Assembly (NCBI GenBank): GCA_040183005.1
Contig: JAMPIW010000007.1
Span: forward strand, 372,001 to 436,000
Source of the DNA: Gammaproteobacteria bacterium
GTDB lineage: Bacteria > Pseudomonadota > Gammaproteobacteria > Ga0077554 > Ga007554
Length of the DNA stretch: 64,000 nucleotides
Direction of reading: 5' to 3'
The notes below the pieces were generated by a model that was given only the letters and a program-made list of their open reading frames with translations, had not been told where the DNA came from and did not search any database. Of the stretch, positions 39,335 to 48,090 are shown piece by piece. The position numbers and the translations under genes are program-made. The number at the start of each line of letters is the position of its first letter. Position 1 is the first letter of the stretch.

Positions 39335-40381
39335 TCACAGGCCCTTATTGCGTATGCGAATGGTTGTGGTGAAGACGCGCCGCAGGCGCCGGTCCGTTGG
39401 AGTGATGGTTGCTCCGTTGAAGATATAAGGCTGCGGCTGTGTCGTGATATTGTTTTCAGAGCTGCGCAGCAACAGGCTCACGCGTACGCTGACCACGTTG
39501 CTCATGTTGAGGCCACCTGTGCCGGCGGGAAGATACCTGTTTGCCGAACCATCTGCCGGTGTGTCCGTATCTTCTCCATATAGTATTTGCATGTTTTCCA
39601 CGCCCTCGGCCAGGGGTTCAGACACCATGGTGGAGCCACTGGTGAGACGTCTGCGGTAGAGTGTAGGTGCATTGTTGTTCGTCGCGTCTGTCCCGATGTA
39701 ATAGGCAGCGCTTTCCATCCGCATGACTTCCGCATCGGTTTGATATGTTTTGCTTAGATTGACGCTGGTATTTGATGCCGCCGCGTGGGCGATGGTGATC
39801 ACGCCGCCGCCATTGGAAACATTGGTGGCGGCGAAGATATCCGCGTTGGCGCAATCGGAAATAAACAAGATGTCGCCCGCAGCGAACATACCTGCGGCGG
39901 TTACAGGGTCAACCTGGATGTTGGCGTTTACTACGGTCATGTTGCCGGTTAGACGGACACCGGTGGGTGATGCTCTCTTGATAGCGAGCACATCTGTACC
40001 GGCCACAACATCCGCGCTGGTCAGCGTGTTTGTGGCTGTGAGGCTCACAGGGAGACTTGGGTATTCGTATCCCATGATGCCGCCCGTAAATGATGCGGTG
40101 GTGGCATCTTGGGCGATATTGTTGACGCTTGATGTCTTGCTGGCGCAGCCGGTGTATCCCGCCATGCGAATATCGTTGGTGAGAAACTGCATCGAAAACC
40201 GCCCGTTTTCCTGCATTCTTGCCAGCCCGTCCTGGACACGGTAGGTCTGCCGGCTGCTAGTGAAAATTTGCATAACGCCCGCCAGCAAAATCAGGCTGAT
40301 AGTGATGGCGACCATCACCTCCACCAACGTGAGGCCGCGTTGTGAGATGCGATGTGTAATGGATGGCGCTGAGTGGTTCAT
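39335..40381 (-). CDS. pilW: Type IV pilus minor pilin PilW
   Basis: 348 residues, the usual large size for PilW. Leader 'MNHSAPSITHRISQRG' is cleaved before 'LTLVEVMVAITISLILLAGV', with Glu at mature position 5. 'YRVQDGLARMQENGRFSMQF' and 'GVENMQILYGEDTDTPADG' are PilW-type. It overlaps pilV by 4 bp. Confidence 0.92.
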   Translation of the reverse strand: MNHSAPSITHRISQRGLTLVEVMVAITISLILLAGVMQIFTSSRQTYRVQDGLARMQENGRFSMQFLTNDIRMAGYTGCASKTSSVNNIAQDATTASFTGGIMGYEYPSLPVSLTATNTLTSADVVAGTDVLAIKRASPTGVRLTGNMTVVNANIQVDPVTAAGMFAAGDILFISDCANADIFAATNVSNGGGVITIAHAAASNTSVNLSKTYQTDAEVMRMESAAYYIGTDATNNNAPTLYRRRLTSGSTMVSEPLAEGVENMQILYGEDTDTPADGSANRYLPAGTGGLNMSNVVSVRVSLLLRSSENNITTQPQPYIFNGATITPTDRRLRRVFTTTIRIRNKGL

Positions 40382-40890
40382 GGCTGGAGGCTCACTGAAA
40401 AGCAGGTCAGGTCAACGGCCGGATCGCTGCCGCAGGCGGTGCCCGTGGCACCGGTGCGGGCGTCGTCCCACATTACGGTGATGGTGAATCGATTGGCGGC
40501 GACCCGTGTTACAGTGCCCTGGCCTGCGGGTAACGCGTTTTGGTTGGTGGTATTCCATTCGTAGGCGTCATATTGCGCCATCTGGGCGGGGGTGCAACCA
40601 GCGGCGATGCAGCCGGGATTAGATCCCGCGCCTGAGATGCCGTCGTAAGAGCCCCCAGTCACCGCAACGGGATTGGCGCGCATGCGGTCGGCCATATCGT
40701 AAGCCTGCTGGGTTGCAATGGTCCGCAGATAGGCGCCCTGGTTGTTGCGCAACCCTGCGGCCTGCAGTCCCGCCAGGCCGAGCAGGCCGATGGACAGCAC
40801 CACAATTGCTATGAGGACTTCCAGCAATGTGAAGCCGCCGTGTGTCGCCTTTGCTGAGAGCGGCGCTTGTTGTCTGAGTGTTCTGTTCAT
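40378..40890 (-). CDS. pilV: Type IV pilus minor pilin PilV
   Basis: 170 residues. Leader ends 'THGG' before 'FTLLEVLIAIVVLSIGLLGL', the typical PilV helix. 'NNQGAYLRTIATQQAYDMAD' and 'RMRANPVAV' are conserved in PilV. It overlaps the pilW start by 4 bp and follows fimT after 11 nt. Confidence 0.93.
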   Translation of the reverse strand: MNRTLRQQAPLSAKATHGGFTLLEVLIAIVVLSIGLLGLAGLQAAGLRNNQGAYLRTIATQQAYDMADRMRANPVAVTGGSYDGISGAGSNPGCIAAGCTPAQMAQYDAYEWNTTNQNALPAGQGTVTRVAANRFTITVMWDDARTGATGTACGSDPAVDLTCFSVSLQP

Positions 40891-40901
40891 GTGGGAGACT
40901 C

Positions 40902-41420
40902 CTAAGGACAGGCGGACCGGCTGATACCCACCCTGCCGGTGGAGGCCACATTGATGGCGCGGACTTCGTTGCCTGTGCAGCCGGGAATCGACAAAGAAAA
41001 TGTGCCTGCCGAGTCGCTGAAGCCGGAGGGCTGGTACTGGATGCGTGTGGCGTTGGCAAAGCCGGCGCTGGTCAGCGTGCTGCCGCCATTAAGCGCCCCG
41101 CCCACCTTCAGCAGGGCGTCTCCTGCGTCGACATTGCCATTGGCGTTTACATCGGCAAAGGCTATCCATCCACCCGCCCAATTTGTTCCAGTGCAGGTTG
41201 CCTGATCGGTACTGATGCACACAGTGATCCGGAGGCCCCGTTTGATGGCCTCGCCGCGTGCCAGTTGCAGGGTCGAAACCAGCTCATTGGCCTGGGTTGC
41301 GATGCGATTGTTTTGTATCGTGGATCTGAAGCTCGGCACGGCAAGCGTCAGCAAAATCGCCGCGATGGCGAGCACGACCATCAGTTCAATCAGTGTGAAT
41401 CCTGTGTGTTTTCTGTTCAT
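40902..41420 (-). CDS. fimT: FimT/GspH-family pseudopilin
   Basis: 172 residues. Class III signal 'MNRKHTGFTLIELMVVLAIA' with cleavage after Gly7. 'SFRSTIQNNRIATQANELVS' and 'LQLARGEAIKRGLRITVC' are the GspH/FimT signature. First gene of the minor pilin operon; FimT homologs bind DNA during natural transformation in some relatives, so a role in uptake is possible. Confidence 0.92.
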   Translation of the reverse strand: MNRKHTGFTLIELMVVLAIAAILLTLAVPSFRSTIQNNRIATQANELVSTLQLARGEAIKRGLRITVCISTDQATCTGTNWAGGWIAFADVNANGNVDAGDALLKVGGALNGGSTLTSAGFANATRIQYQPSGFSDSAGTFSLSIPGCTGNEVRAINVASTGRVGISRSACP

Positions 41421-41498
41421 GGCGTTGTTGTATCACCGCGATTTTTCACTGTCATGCTAAAACCGACGAACTGTGCGGTTTCCCCGATGAATGGATTG

Positions 41499-41663
41499 CT
41501 AGCAGCCTGTCGGACTTAGGTCGAATCTGCTGCAAAAGTGAGAGAGCGGTCCATTTTTCCGCTATTTTTCGTTAAATAGTTCCAGCTATTCTCCTCAAAA
41601 TACCGAAAAACTGTCCTCGCTCTCTCACTTTTTCGCGACGATCCCCTAAGTCCGACAGGCTGC
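41499..41663. repeat. Foldback MITE-like element, copy A2
   Basis: Second copy of the element at 3097-3264, in the same orientation, with a handful of base changes. The left end is CTAGCAGCCTGTCGGACTTAG; the right end stops at ...GACAGGCTGC and runs into GGTC, so the flanking TA or CTAG is lost on this side. It lies between fimT and thiO, which are divergently transcribed. Confidence 0.85.
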
Positions 41664-41713
41664 GGTCAAATCCTCAATAGGTTTATCGGCAGAGGATGTG
41701 GGATAATTAAGCT

Positions 41714-42832
41714 ATGACAGATTGCTTGGTAATAGGTGGTGGCCTGATCGGCATGCTCACAGCGCGTGAGTTGCGGCTTGCCGGAGCTGAAGTACGATTA
41801 GTGGAACGTGGCGCGGCAGGGCAGGAGTCGTCGTGGGCGGGCGGTGGGATATTGTCGCCGCTCTATCCGTGGCGTTATCAGTACCCGGTGACGGCATTGG
41901 CGCGCTGGAGCCAGCAGGCCTATCCGGGATTGTCCAGTGAACTAGCAAACGAGACGGGCATCGACCCGGAATGGACGAAAAATGGGCTTTTGATACTGGA
42001 TTCGGGTGAAAAGGAGAAAGCGCAGGTTTGGGCCGGGGAGGTGGGGGCCAGGCTTGGCCTGATTGATGCCGAAGCGACACTCCAGTGTGAACCCGGTCTG
42101 GCCGCGCTTCCCGATGAGGCATTATGGATGCCGGATGTGGCGCAGATCCGTAACCCGCGCCTGTTGAATGCCCTGAAGGTTAATTTACCGGCGATGGGCG
42201 TGGCTGTCGAAGAGCATACCGAGATAACCGGATTTGTTGTGAGAAATGATCGGGTTGAGGGTGTCGAAACTAATCGCGGGCGGATCACCGCCGGCAGTGT
42301 GGTGGTTGCCGCAGGCGCCTGGAGCGGCCAATTGCTGGCGGGGCTGGGTTATGCGCTGGATGTGGCGCCGGTGCGCGGGCAGATGATCCTGTTTCGGGCG
42401 CGCCCCGGCGTGGTATCGCGCATCGTGCTGAGCCAGGGCCGCTATCTTGTGCCGCGCCGTGATGGGCGGGTTTTGGCTGGCAGCACGCTGGAGTATGTAG
42501 GCTTCGATAAATTTACTACAGAGGAGGCCCATGCCGAGCTAAGCCGCGCCGCCATCGCCATGGTGCCGGCCTTGGCTGATTATGAGATCGAGCGCCACTG
42601 GGCCGGACTACGCCCCGGTTCACCCTGCGGCGTGCCTTATATCGGTGAATACCCGCGCGTGCAAGGGTTATTTGTCAATGCCGGGCATTTCCGCAACGGC
42701 GTGGTGATTGGCCCGGCTTCGGCGCGCCTGCTGGCCGACATCCTGCTGCGGCGAAAACCCATGCTCGATCCTGCGCCATATGCCTTGGAGGACCGTGAAA
42801 GCATAAATTCTGGAGTGAGTGTTGCGTCTTGA
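41714..42832 (+). CDS. thiO: Glycine oxidase ThiO
   Basis: FAD-dependent oxidase that makes dehydroglycine for the thiazole half of thiamine. 372 residues. FAD-binding 'CLVIGGGLIGMLTARELR' at residues 4-21, then 'GAAGQESSWAGGGILSPLYP' and the C-terminal 'ERHWAGLRPGSPCGVPYIG' plus 'GHFRNGVVIGPASARLLAD'. No other thiamine genes are near, so it is a lone biosynthetic gene. D-amino-acid oxidases share the fold, but the Trp/Pro-rich 'YPWRYQYPV' segment favours ThiO. Confidence 0.9.
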   Translation: MTDCLVIGGGLIGMLTARELRLAGAEVRLVERGAAGQESSWAGGGILSPLYPWRYQYPVTALARWSQQAYPGLSSELANETGIDPEWTKNGLLILDSGEKEKAQVWAGEVGARLGLIDAEATLQCEPGLAALPDEALWMPDVAQIRNPRLLNALKVNLPAMGVAVEEHTEITGFVVRNDRVEGVETNRGRITAGSVVVAAGAWSGQLLAGLGYALDVAPVRGQMILFRARPGVVSRIVLSQGRYLVPRRDGRVLAGSTLEYVGFDKFTTEEAHAELSRAAIAMVPALADYEIERHWAGLRPGSPCGVPYIGEYPRVQGLFVNAGHFRNGVVIGPASARLLADILLRRKPMLDPAPYALEDRESINSGVSVAS

Positions 42833-42878
42833 TTTTGTGGGATAAAGCGCAATACCATAGACTTTCACTAAAGATTTG

Positions 42879-42891
42879 GTCTATATTAGAC
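42879..42891 (+). promoter_or_regulatory. Palindromic operator candidate before the Fur-family gene
   Basis: GTCTATATTAGAC, a perfect 5-bp inverted repeat around TAT, five bases before the ATG. Position and symmetry suggest autoregulation by the Fur-family protein it precedes. It does not match the classical Fur box. Confidence 0.45.
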
Positions 42892-42895
42892 GATA

Positions 42896-43342
42896 ATGAT
42901 GAATGACATGAATACGCAAATGTTTGGCAACATCGACGTGGTTGATCTCATGCGTGAGCATGGCATCACCCCCACCCAGCAGCGGGTGGAGATCGCGCAG
43001 GTGCTTTTCTCCCGGCCCCAGCACCTCTCTGCGGAGCAGGTTTTGGCGCTGGTTAACCGTGACCGGCATGTGGTGTCCAAGGCGACTATTTATAATACGC
43101 TGGGATTGTTTGTTGGCAAGGGGTTGATTCGTGAGATTATTATTGATCCTGCCAAGGTGTTTTACGACCCCACCACATCTCCTCACCATCACTTTTATAA
43201 CGTCGATACTGGTGCGCTGATGGATATCGCAGCCGATGCCGTCGCCCTGAGCAAACTACCCGATTTACCCGATGGCACGGTCGCCGAAGGTGTGGACGTC
43301 GTCGTGCGCATCCGTAACTGCAGAAGAGCCACAGCAGAATAA
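42896..43342 (+). CDS. Fur-family regulator (Irr/PerR-like)
   Basis: 148 residues. The winged helix shows 'LMREHGITPTQQRVEIAQVL' and 'VSKATIYNTLGLFVGKGLI'; the regulatory-metal site shows 'DPTTSPHHHFYNVDTGALMD'. The CxxC zinc pairs of Fur and PerR are absent, and the His triplet followed by 'FYN' resembles Irr-type repressors, which respond to haem or iron. Several ATGs (42896, 42899, 42908) could start it. The palindrome just upstream may be its operator. Target genes are unknown; thiO precedes it by about 60 bp on the same strand. Confidence 0.85.
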   Translation: MMNDMNTQMFGNIDVVDLMREHGITPTQQRVEIAQVLFSRPQHLSAEQVLALVNRDRHVVSKATIYNTLGLFVGKGLIREIIIDPAKVFYDPTTSPHHHFYNVDTGALMDIAADAVALSKLPDLPDGTVAEGVDVVVRIRNCRRATAE

Positions 43343-43365
43343 TCTGCTTAACACTACATTTCTGG

Positions 43366-43395
43366 TTGTCCTAAGCCCCTGGTTTTATTTATACT
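43366..43395 (+). promoter_or_regulatory. Probable promoter of tRNA-Thr
   Basis: TTGTCC (43366-43371) and TATACT (43390-43395) with an 18-bp spacer. The expected start of transcription is about 6 nt before the mature 5' end of the tRNA. Confidence 0.55.
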
Positions 43396-43407
43396 ACGCA
43401 CCCTTTC

Positions 43408-43483
<76 letters not shown>

Positions 43484-43557
43484 GTTCAAGACTCTGTTAA
43501 GACTTTTTGATCGCTTTTTAGACGCCACTTGCGTGTAGCTCCCAACAAGGAGGCTGC

Positions 43558-44423
43558 ATGTCTGTCAAAGTCACCGTTGTATCCACCAAGGGCGGGGTCG
43601 GCAAGACCACGCTGACCGCCAATCTCGGCGGCCTGCTCGCCGACCTGGGCCAAAAAGTCCTGCTCATCGATGCCGATGTGCAGCCCTCGCTCTCTAGTTA
43701 CTATCCCCTCGCGGTGCGCGCGCCGCACGGCCTCTCCACGCTCATCACCCGCACCGTCACCGACGGCGTGATCTGTTCCACTGCTATCGCCCGTCTGGAT
43801 CTGGTGGTGTCGGACGATCCCGAAGGGGAGTTGCAGAACTGGGTGTTGCGCACCCCCGATGGCCGGGTGCGTCTCAAGCATGTCCTCACGGCACTGGATG
43901 CGCTTTACGACATCATTCTGATCGACACCCAAGGCACCGTCGGGCCATTGCAGGATGCGGCGGTGCTCGCCGCCGACCTGCTGTTGTCGCCCACATCCCC
44001 CCCGAGATACTGCCCGCCCGCGAGTTTACCCGGGGCACGATCGAAATGCTCGACCGTCTGCGCCCGATGGCGCACTGGGGCGCCCCGGTCGCGCCGTTGC
44101 GCGGCCTGATCTACCGCCAGGGGCGCACCGCAGACGCCCGGCGCATCGTCCAGGAGCTGCGTGGGCTAACCTTCGCCCCCTCGCGCGGGACGATAACCAT
44201 CCTCGATACCACTGTGCCGGATACCGTGGCCTACCGCGAGGCCGCCACGCACCACGCGCCGGCACACCGCTGGGAGCCACGCCGGAATGGCTCGACCCCC
44301 AGCGCCAGAGATACCATGATGGCTCTCGTCCATGAAATCTTTCCCCATCTGGCACATCTCACGTTGCCATCCCATCAAACCGCCAGCGTGATCAAGCCTG
44401 TCCAGGAAGGGAGGGTAGGATGA
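43558..44423 (+). pseudogene. ParA/Soj-family ATPase of the ICE, frameshifted
   Basis: AAGGAGG at 43547-43553 precedes the ATG. Walker A deviant motif 'VVSTKGGVGKTTLTANLGG' is near the N-terminus, then 'KVLLIDADVQPSLSSYYPL' and 'YDIILIDTQGTVGPLQ'. The frame breaks at a run of seven C (43997-44003): adding one C would join 'DLLLSPTSPP' to 'EILPAREFTRGTIEMLDRLR' in the other frame, which then runs to the stop at 44423 and overlaps parB by 4 bp. The repaired product is about 289 residues. Either a real slippage mutation or a homopolymer sequencing error. Would partition the excised ICE circle. Confidence 0.85.
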
Positions 44424-45853
44424 AAAAATCACTTTCAGATGAACAGTTCCGTTCCAGTTTGGTGGTCGGGCATTTCGCGCGCAGCGCAGACCTGCCCCCG
44501 CCCGGCGATCCGGTGACGGTAACAGCGATGCAGGTCCCCATCGATTTGATCAAGCCGTATGACGGCAATATCCGGCTGGTGCGAAATCCCAAGCATGACG
44601 ATTTACATCACCGCATCGTAACCTTGGGGCAGGAGGGAGAGTCGCCCATCACCCGGCGTCCGGGTGATGCGCATTTCATGATTGCCAAGGGCGGCAACAC
44701 CACGTTGGAGATTATGCACGGGCTATGGAAATCGGGCGATGTGCGCTTCCAGGTGATCAACTGCCGGTTCTACCCCTGGACCCGCGAAAGCGATGTGCTG
44801 GCGGCCCATATTGCCGAGAATGAAGTGCGGGGCGACAACACCTTTATCGAGAAGGCCCTGGCGCTGCAGACGTTACGCCAGCGGCTGGAAGATGAGACGG
44901 GTGAGACGCTGGGGTTGCGGGAGTTCGTGCGGCGCCTCGCCGATCCGGCATTCAAAATCGGGTTGAAAGTCTCCGTCACCCAGATGCACCGCCTCCAGTA
45001 CGCCGCACAATTTCTCTACCCCCTGCTTCCCGAGGCACTGCGCGCCGGTATGGGTCCCCGCCCGGTCGAAGCCCTCCAGAAAATAGAGTCGTTGTACCGC
45101 GCTTATTGGCAAAAGCGGGGGCCGGCCGGATTATCTCCCGAGGCGCAATCCGCCGAATTCGATGCCCTGTTTGGCGCGGTGCTATCAACGCAGGACAGCC
45201 CGGATTTTGTGATCGATGAATTACGCCCCGCGCTGGAGGATCAACTGGCGTCCCTATTGGATCGTCCCTTACGCAGTATCCAGGCCGAGATCGCCGCACT
45301 GAGCGCAGGTATTGATCTGGGCGCAGATATCCCGCCTGAAACCGATGATGAGGTGACGCCCCCGCCCGCCGCACCGTCTGAGTCGGGCGCCTGTACGAGA
45401 CAGCACGATTACACCGGGCCCATGGATGTGCGCTCGCTACGCAACCGCAGCTATGTGCTGGCCCTTCGGCTGGCCCAGCGCCATGGCTTGGCCGAGTGTG
45501 TCATCAATTCGCCACGCACGGGCCTGGGCTACCTGATGGACTTGCCCCGGGACAGCCTGAAGACAGAGCAATCACGCTGGGTCTGGTGGCTGTTGCTCAG
45601 TTACTCGGAGCAGATGGTCATCGCCGATGGCGAAGCCCGCGTCCCGCCGGAAAACCGCTTTGGAACCCTGGCCCTGGGGAACCAGTGGGAGGAAATATAT
45701 GCCTTGGTGGAGCGCCCCAAATGGGTGGTCATGCCCTCCATTTTTTTGTGCAGCCCACATACGCGGGATGCCGATTTCGACGATGTGATGATGTTGATGC
45801 AGAACACCCGCCGCCTCCGTGGACTGGGTGACGATGCGACCCTGTGGACCTAA
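44420..45853 (+). CDS. ParB-family protein, PFGI-1-class ICE
   Basis: 477 residues. Begins in a 4-bp overlap with the ParA gene. The N-terminal ParB/sulfiredoxin-like domain shows 'VPIDLIKPYDGNIRLVRNP' and 'HFMIAKGGNTTLEIMHGLWK', followed by a helical DNA-binding part 'AAHIAENEVRGDNTFIEKAL' and 'LREFVRRLADPAFKIGLKVS'. The pattern matches the ICE ParB family of PFGI-1-class elements rather than chromosomal ParB. The C-terminal part ('NRSYVLALRLAQRHGLAECV') is also conserved there. Intact frame, although the element around it is truncated. Confidence 0.85.
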   Translation: MKKSLSDEQFRSSLVVGHFARSADLPPPGDPVTVTAMQVPIDLIKPYDGNIRLVRNPKHDDLHHRIVTLGQEGESPITRRPGDAHFMIAKGGNTTLEIMHGLWKSGDVRFQVINCRFYPWTRESDVLAAHIAENEVRGDNTFIEKALALQTLRQRLEDETGETLGLREFVRRLADPAFKIGLKVSVTQMHRLQYAAQFLYPLLPEALRAGMGPRPVEALQKIESLYRAYWQKRGPAGLSPEAQSAEFDALFGAVLSTQDSPDFVIDELRPALEDQLASLLDRPLRSIQAEIAALSAGIDLGADIPPETDDEVTPPPAAPSESGACTRQHDYTGPMDVRSLRNRSYVLALRLAQRHGLAECVINSPRTGLGYLMDLPRDSLKTEQSRWVWWLLLSYSEQMVIADGEARVPPENRFGTLALGNQWEEIYALVERPKWVVMPSIFLCSPHTRDADFDDVMMLMQNTRRLRGLGDDATLWT

Positions 45854-45870
45854 AGATAGGAGATGAAACC

Positions 45871-46044
45871 ATGAAAGAAGACCATCCATCAATAATATAC
45901 ACGCTGTTCTGCCTGATCATTGATATAGGCGCAGCCGGTGGCCTGAAGGCCCTCCACAACGCCGGGGTGCGCAATATCACCCAGGCACACCTGGATCGCC
46001 TGACGGGTCTGACCACCGTGCAGTTGAAGAATCTTTCTAAAATC
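45871..46044 (+). pseudogene. DUF2857-like ICE gene, truncated by IS66
   Basis: ATG 45871 follows a TAGGAG site. Fifty-eight codons remain ('IYTLFCLIIDIGAAGGLKAL', 'NITQAHLDRLTGLTTVQLKN'), which resemble the N-terminus of the DUF2857 protein that follows parB in PFGI-1-class ICEs. After 'LSKI' the frame continues for a few residues into the inverted end of the insertion sequence and stops at 46071. The rest of the gene is gone. Confidence 0.65.
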
Positions 46045-47910
46045 GTAACTACTCACCCCCGATTAAGTTGACCTCACCCGCGAGAGCCATTTGAATCGCA
46101 ATAAGAGGATTATGTCCCTTGTTGGCCATAGTTTGCAGATAGCTTGATATTCGGCAATAAGCCTGAGCATAAATCTCTGAGCGGAAACAGCCAGAGACCT
46201 TTTGCTTCACCTTGGACATTCTCAAATCACGCTCGGCCCGGTTATTGGTGAAGGCGACATGCGGGTTTTTGGCGAACAGCAGGACGGATGCCTCATGTTT
46301 TTGCAATCGCTCCAGCAGATTGTGTGCATCTGACTTGGCGAGTTTGCCGCGTTTCCCGCTGGGCTTTTGGGGAATAGGTGGAAGCTCTTTTTCGCCACGG
46401 GTGAGAATCGTGCGGTAGCGCTTTTGCAACCGCGCCAGTGCTTCATCGGTCAATCTCTTTTCCGTGCTTCTGGAGACGGTGGCGCAGCTCTCCTGTAAAA
46501 GGCGTTTCATGTGGCGCGCCCAGGCGTAGTCATTGGCGTCAACAATGAACGTCAATTCGCGCAGCAGATGCGAGCCGCACAGGCCGTGAGAGCAGTGATC
46601 ATAGGACAAGTAGGATGACCAGCAGTCATGAATGATGACGCCATCGTAGCGCGGAATAATATCGATCGACGTGATCGCTGCCGTGCCCCGTTTTCGATGT
46701 AAAAACTTGAGGGTGATCTCCCCTGCGGAGTACACGTGTATCCAGTGGTTTTGCTTATCCACCCGCAAGGAGGTCTCATCCACATGCATAGAGGGTGCTT
46801 TCAGCAGCTGTGCGGTGGCGTGCTGCTCCCACCGCTCCAAGGCACGATGAAGCCGCAGCACAAAAGCCAGAAGAGTGGCTTCAGAGATCACAACACCGAT
46901 CATGGAGGTCAGCAGCGTTTGCGCGCGATTGATCGCGACCATCTGAGACACCAGTAAATTGATGACAAAGGCCTTTAAGCCATCGCCGTATTGCAACGGG
47001 CCGTGCATATCCGCCGGGAACTTCCCTTTGACCGTCGCATCGCAGACCGGGCACTGCTTGACCTCGGCATCCACATGCTCAACGACTTTCTCAAAAACAA
47101 TATCGATCTTCGTCCGTCTTTCATGGTGACTACAGGGCGTATTATCCAGATCTTCGCCACATACATCGCAGAGGCGGACTCTAGAAAGAGTCACACTCTC
47201 TTTGACGCGCGTGTTTTTCAGCAGGGCGCCGTTTTCGTTTTTCCCCTTACCCTGGCTCCCCGGATGACTCAACGAGGAGTCGTCCTTTTCCGTTTGGGAG
47301 GAGGGCTTGCTGGAGTTGCGGCTGTCTTTCTTGGTTATTCTTTCCAGAAAAATGGAGAGCATCAGCTCCATCATCATGAACATGCTATTCATAAGCACCT
47401 GAGTTTCGCGAGGCACTTTACCGTCGCAACTGAGCTGCTCAAAATCCGCTTTCAACCGGCTGACTTCGTTTCTGACCGAGGTTTTGTCTAGGCTTGCCAT
47501 TAATAATGGGGGGCTATACGTTTGGAATAGCCAAAGGATAACATGGCATTTTTCGACCCCCTGATAACGGTCAGATCAGGCTGAAATGGTTTTTTCGACT
47601 TGAAATGGCAAGGCGGCTCATTGAAGAGATCAAAGCCCCTGCCAGCGGCAATAGAGAATAGATTTTACACCGAGATAAGGAAGTGGTTTTTTCGATAGAA
47701 AAAACCTGTCAAGAGATTTTTAAGTTATTTTTCGTGTGAAGGGAGTGAGTAGTTACACCGACAAGATGATCGGACAAATAGATCTAGGCATCTATCAGTG
47801 GCGACAGCGGGCAGAGTTTATGCTGAGATAAGAAACCGATCTTTTGTGCTGAAAAAACCTGTCAAGGGGTTTTACAACTTTATTTTCGGGTGAGGGGGGC
47901 GAGTAGTTAC
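46045..47910 (-). mobile_element. IS66-family insertion sequence (single-ORF type)
   Basis: Left end GTAACTACTCACCCCC (46045-46060); right end GGGGGGCGAGTAGTTAC (47894-47910) is its inverted repeat with one or two changes. It contains one transposase gene on the minus strand. The flanks differ (CTAAAATC before, AAAATTTA after), so no 8-bp target duplication remains. A second right-end-like sequence is present at about 47740-47755. Confidence 0.75.
46049..47500 (-). CDS. IS66-family transposase
   Basis: 483 residues. The N-terminal part has a leucine-rich helix and a zinc finger ('LCDVCGEDLDNTPCSHHERR', then 'QCPVCDATVKGKFP'), as in IS66 TnpC. The DDE residues are in 'SMHVDETSLRV', 'GVIIHDCWSSYLSY' and 'NNRAERDLRMSKVKQK'. 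The stop codon lies in the left inverted end. No tnpA or tnpB accompanies it, so it belongs to the single-gene ISBst12-like branch. Likely intact. Confidence 0.92.
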   Translation of the reverse strand: MASLDKTSVRNEVSRLKADFEQLSCDGKVPRETQVLMNSMFMMMELMLSIFLERITKKDSRNSSKPSSQTEKDDSSLSHPGSQGKGKNENGALLKNTRVKESVTLSRVRLCDVCGEDLDNTPCSHHERRTKIDIVFEKVVEHVDAEVKQCPVCDATVKGKFPADMHGPLQYGDGLKAFVINLLVSQMVAINRAQTLLTSMIGVVISEATLLAFVLRLHRALERWEQHATAQLLKAPSMHVDETSLRVDKQNHWIHVYSAGEITLKFLHRKRGTAAITSIDIIPRYDGVIIHDCWSSYLSYDHCSHGLCGSHLLRELTFIVDANDYAWARHMKRLLQESCATVSRSTEKRLTDEALARLQKRYRTILTRGEKELPPIPQKPSGKRGKLAKSDAHNLLERLQKHEASVLLFAKNPHVAFTNNRAERDLRMSKVKQKVSGCFRSEIYAQAYCRISSYLQTMANKGHNPLIAIQMALAGEVNLIGGE

Positions 47911-48090
47911 AAAATTTAATAAATAGTGGCAATGATTATTTCTGTTCTCTACACAATAAGTGAGACGGCCTAATCGAGTAAGGGCCAGCGTGTAAAGCGG
48001 GAGAGTGAGGCCCATACAAGAATGTACAAATGCTGCGCGGTGAGCAACGCGCATAGCGTGTTTTTGGGACGCAACCCGAAGACAATTTAT
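47501..48090. other. Gene-free stretch with duplicated IS right ends
   Basis: Between the transposase start and the next gene. Two related units of about 80 bp end in GAGTAGTTAC: the first around 47660-47755, the second around 47825-47910, both containing AAAAACCTGTCAAG. From 47911 to 48090 nothing recognisable is seen. Confidence 0.55.

Larger units (their letters stand above)
43484..46044 (+). mobile_element. Left-end remnant of a PFGI-1-class ICE
   Basis: Starts directly after the tRNA-Thr 3' end and contains, in order, a ParA-like gene, a PFGI-1-class ParB-like gene and the beginning of a DUF2857 gene. This is the partition end of integrative conjugative elements of the PFGI-1/PAPI-1/SXT-like class, where the ParA gene lies next to the tRNA. 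No integrase, relaxase, mating-pair genes or second attachment copy is seen; the fragment stops at an IS66-family insertion sequence and the genes beyond are chromosomal. Interpreted as a deletion remnant. Confidence 0.75.

Noticed and set aside
46037-47918. 8-bp target duplication around the IS66-family element
   Set aside because: Flanks CTAAAATC and AAAATTTA share only part of an AT-rich stretch; not a true duplication.
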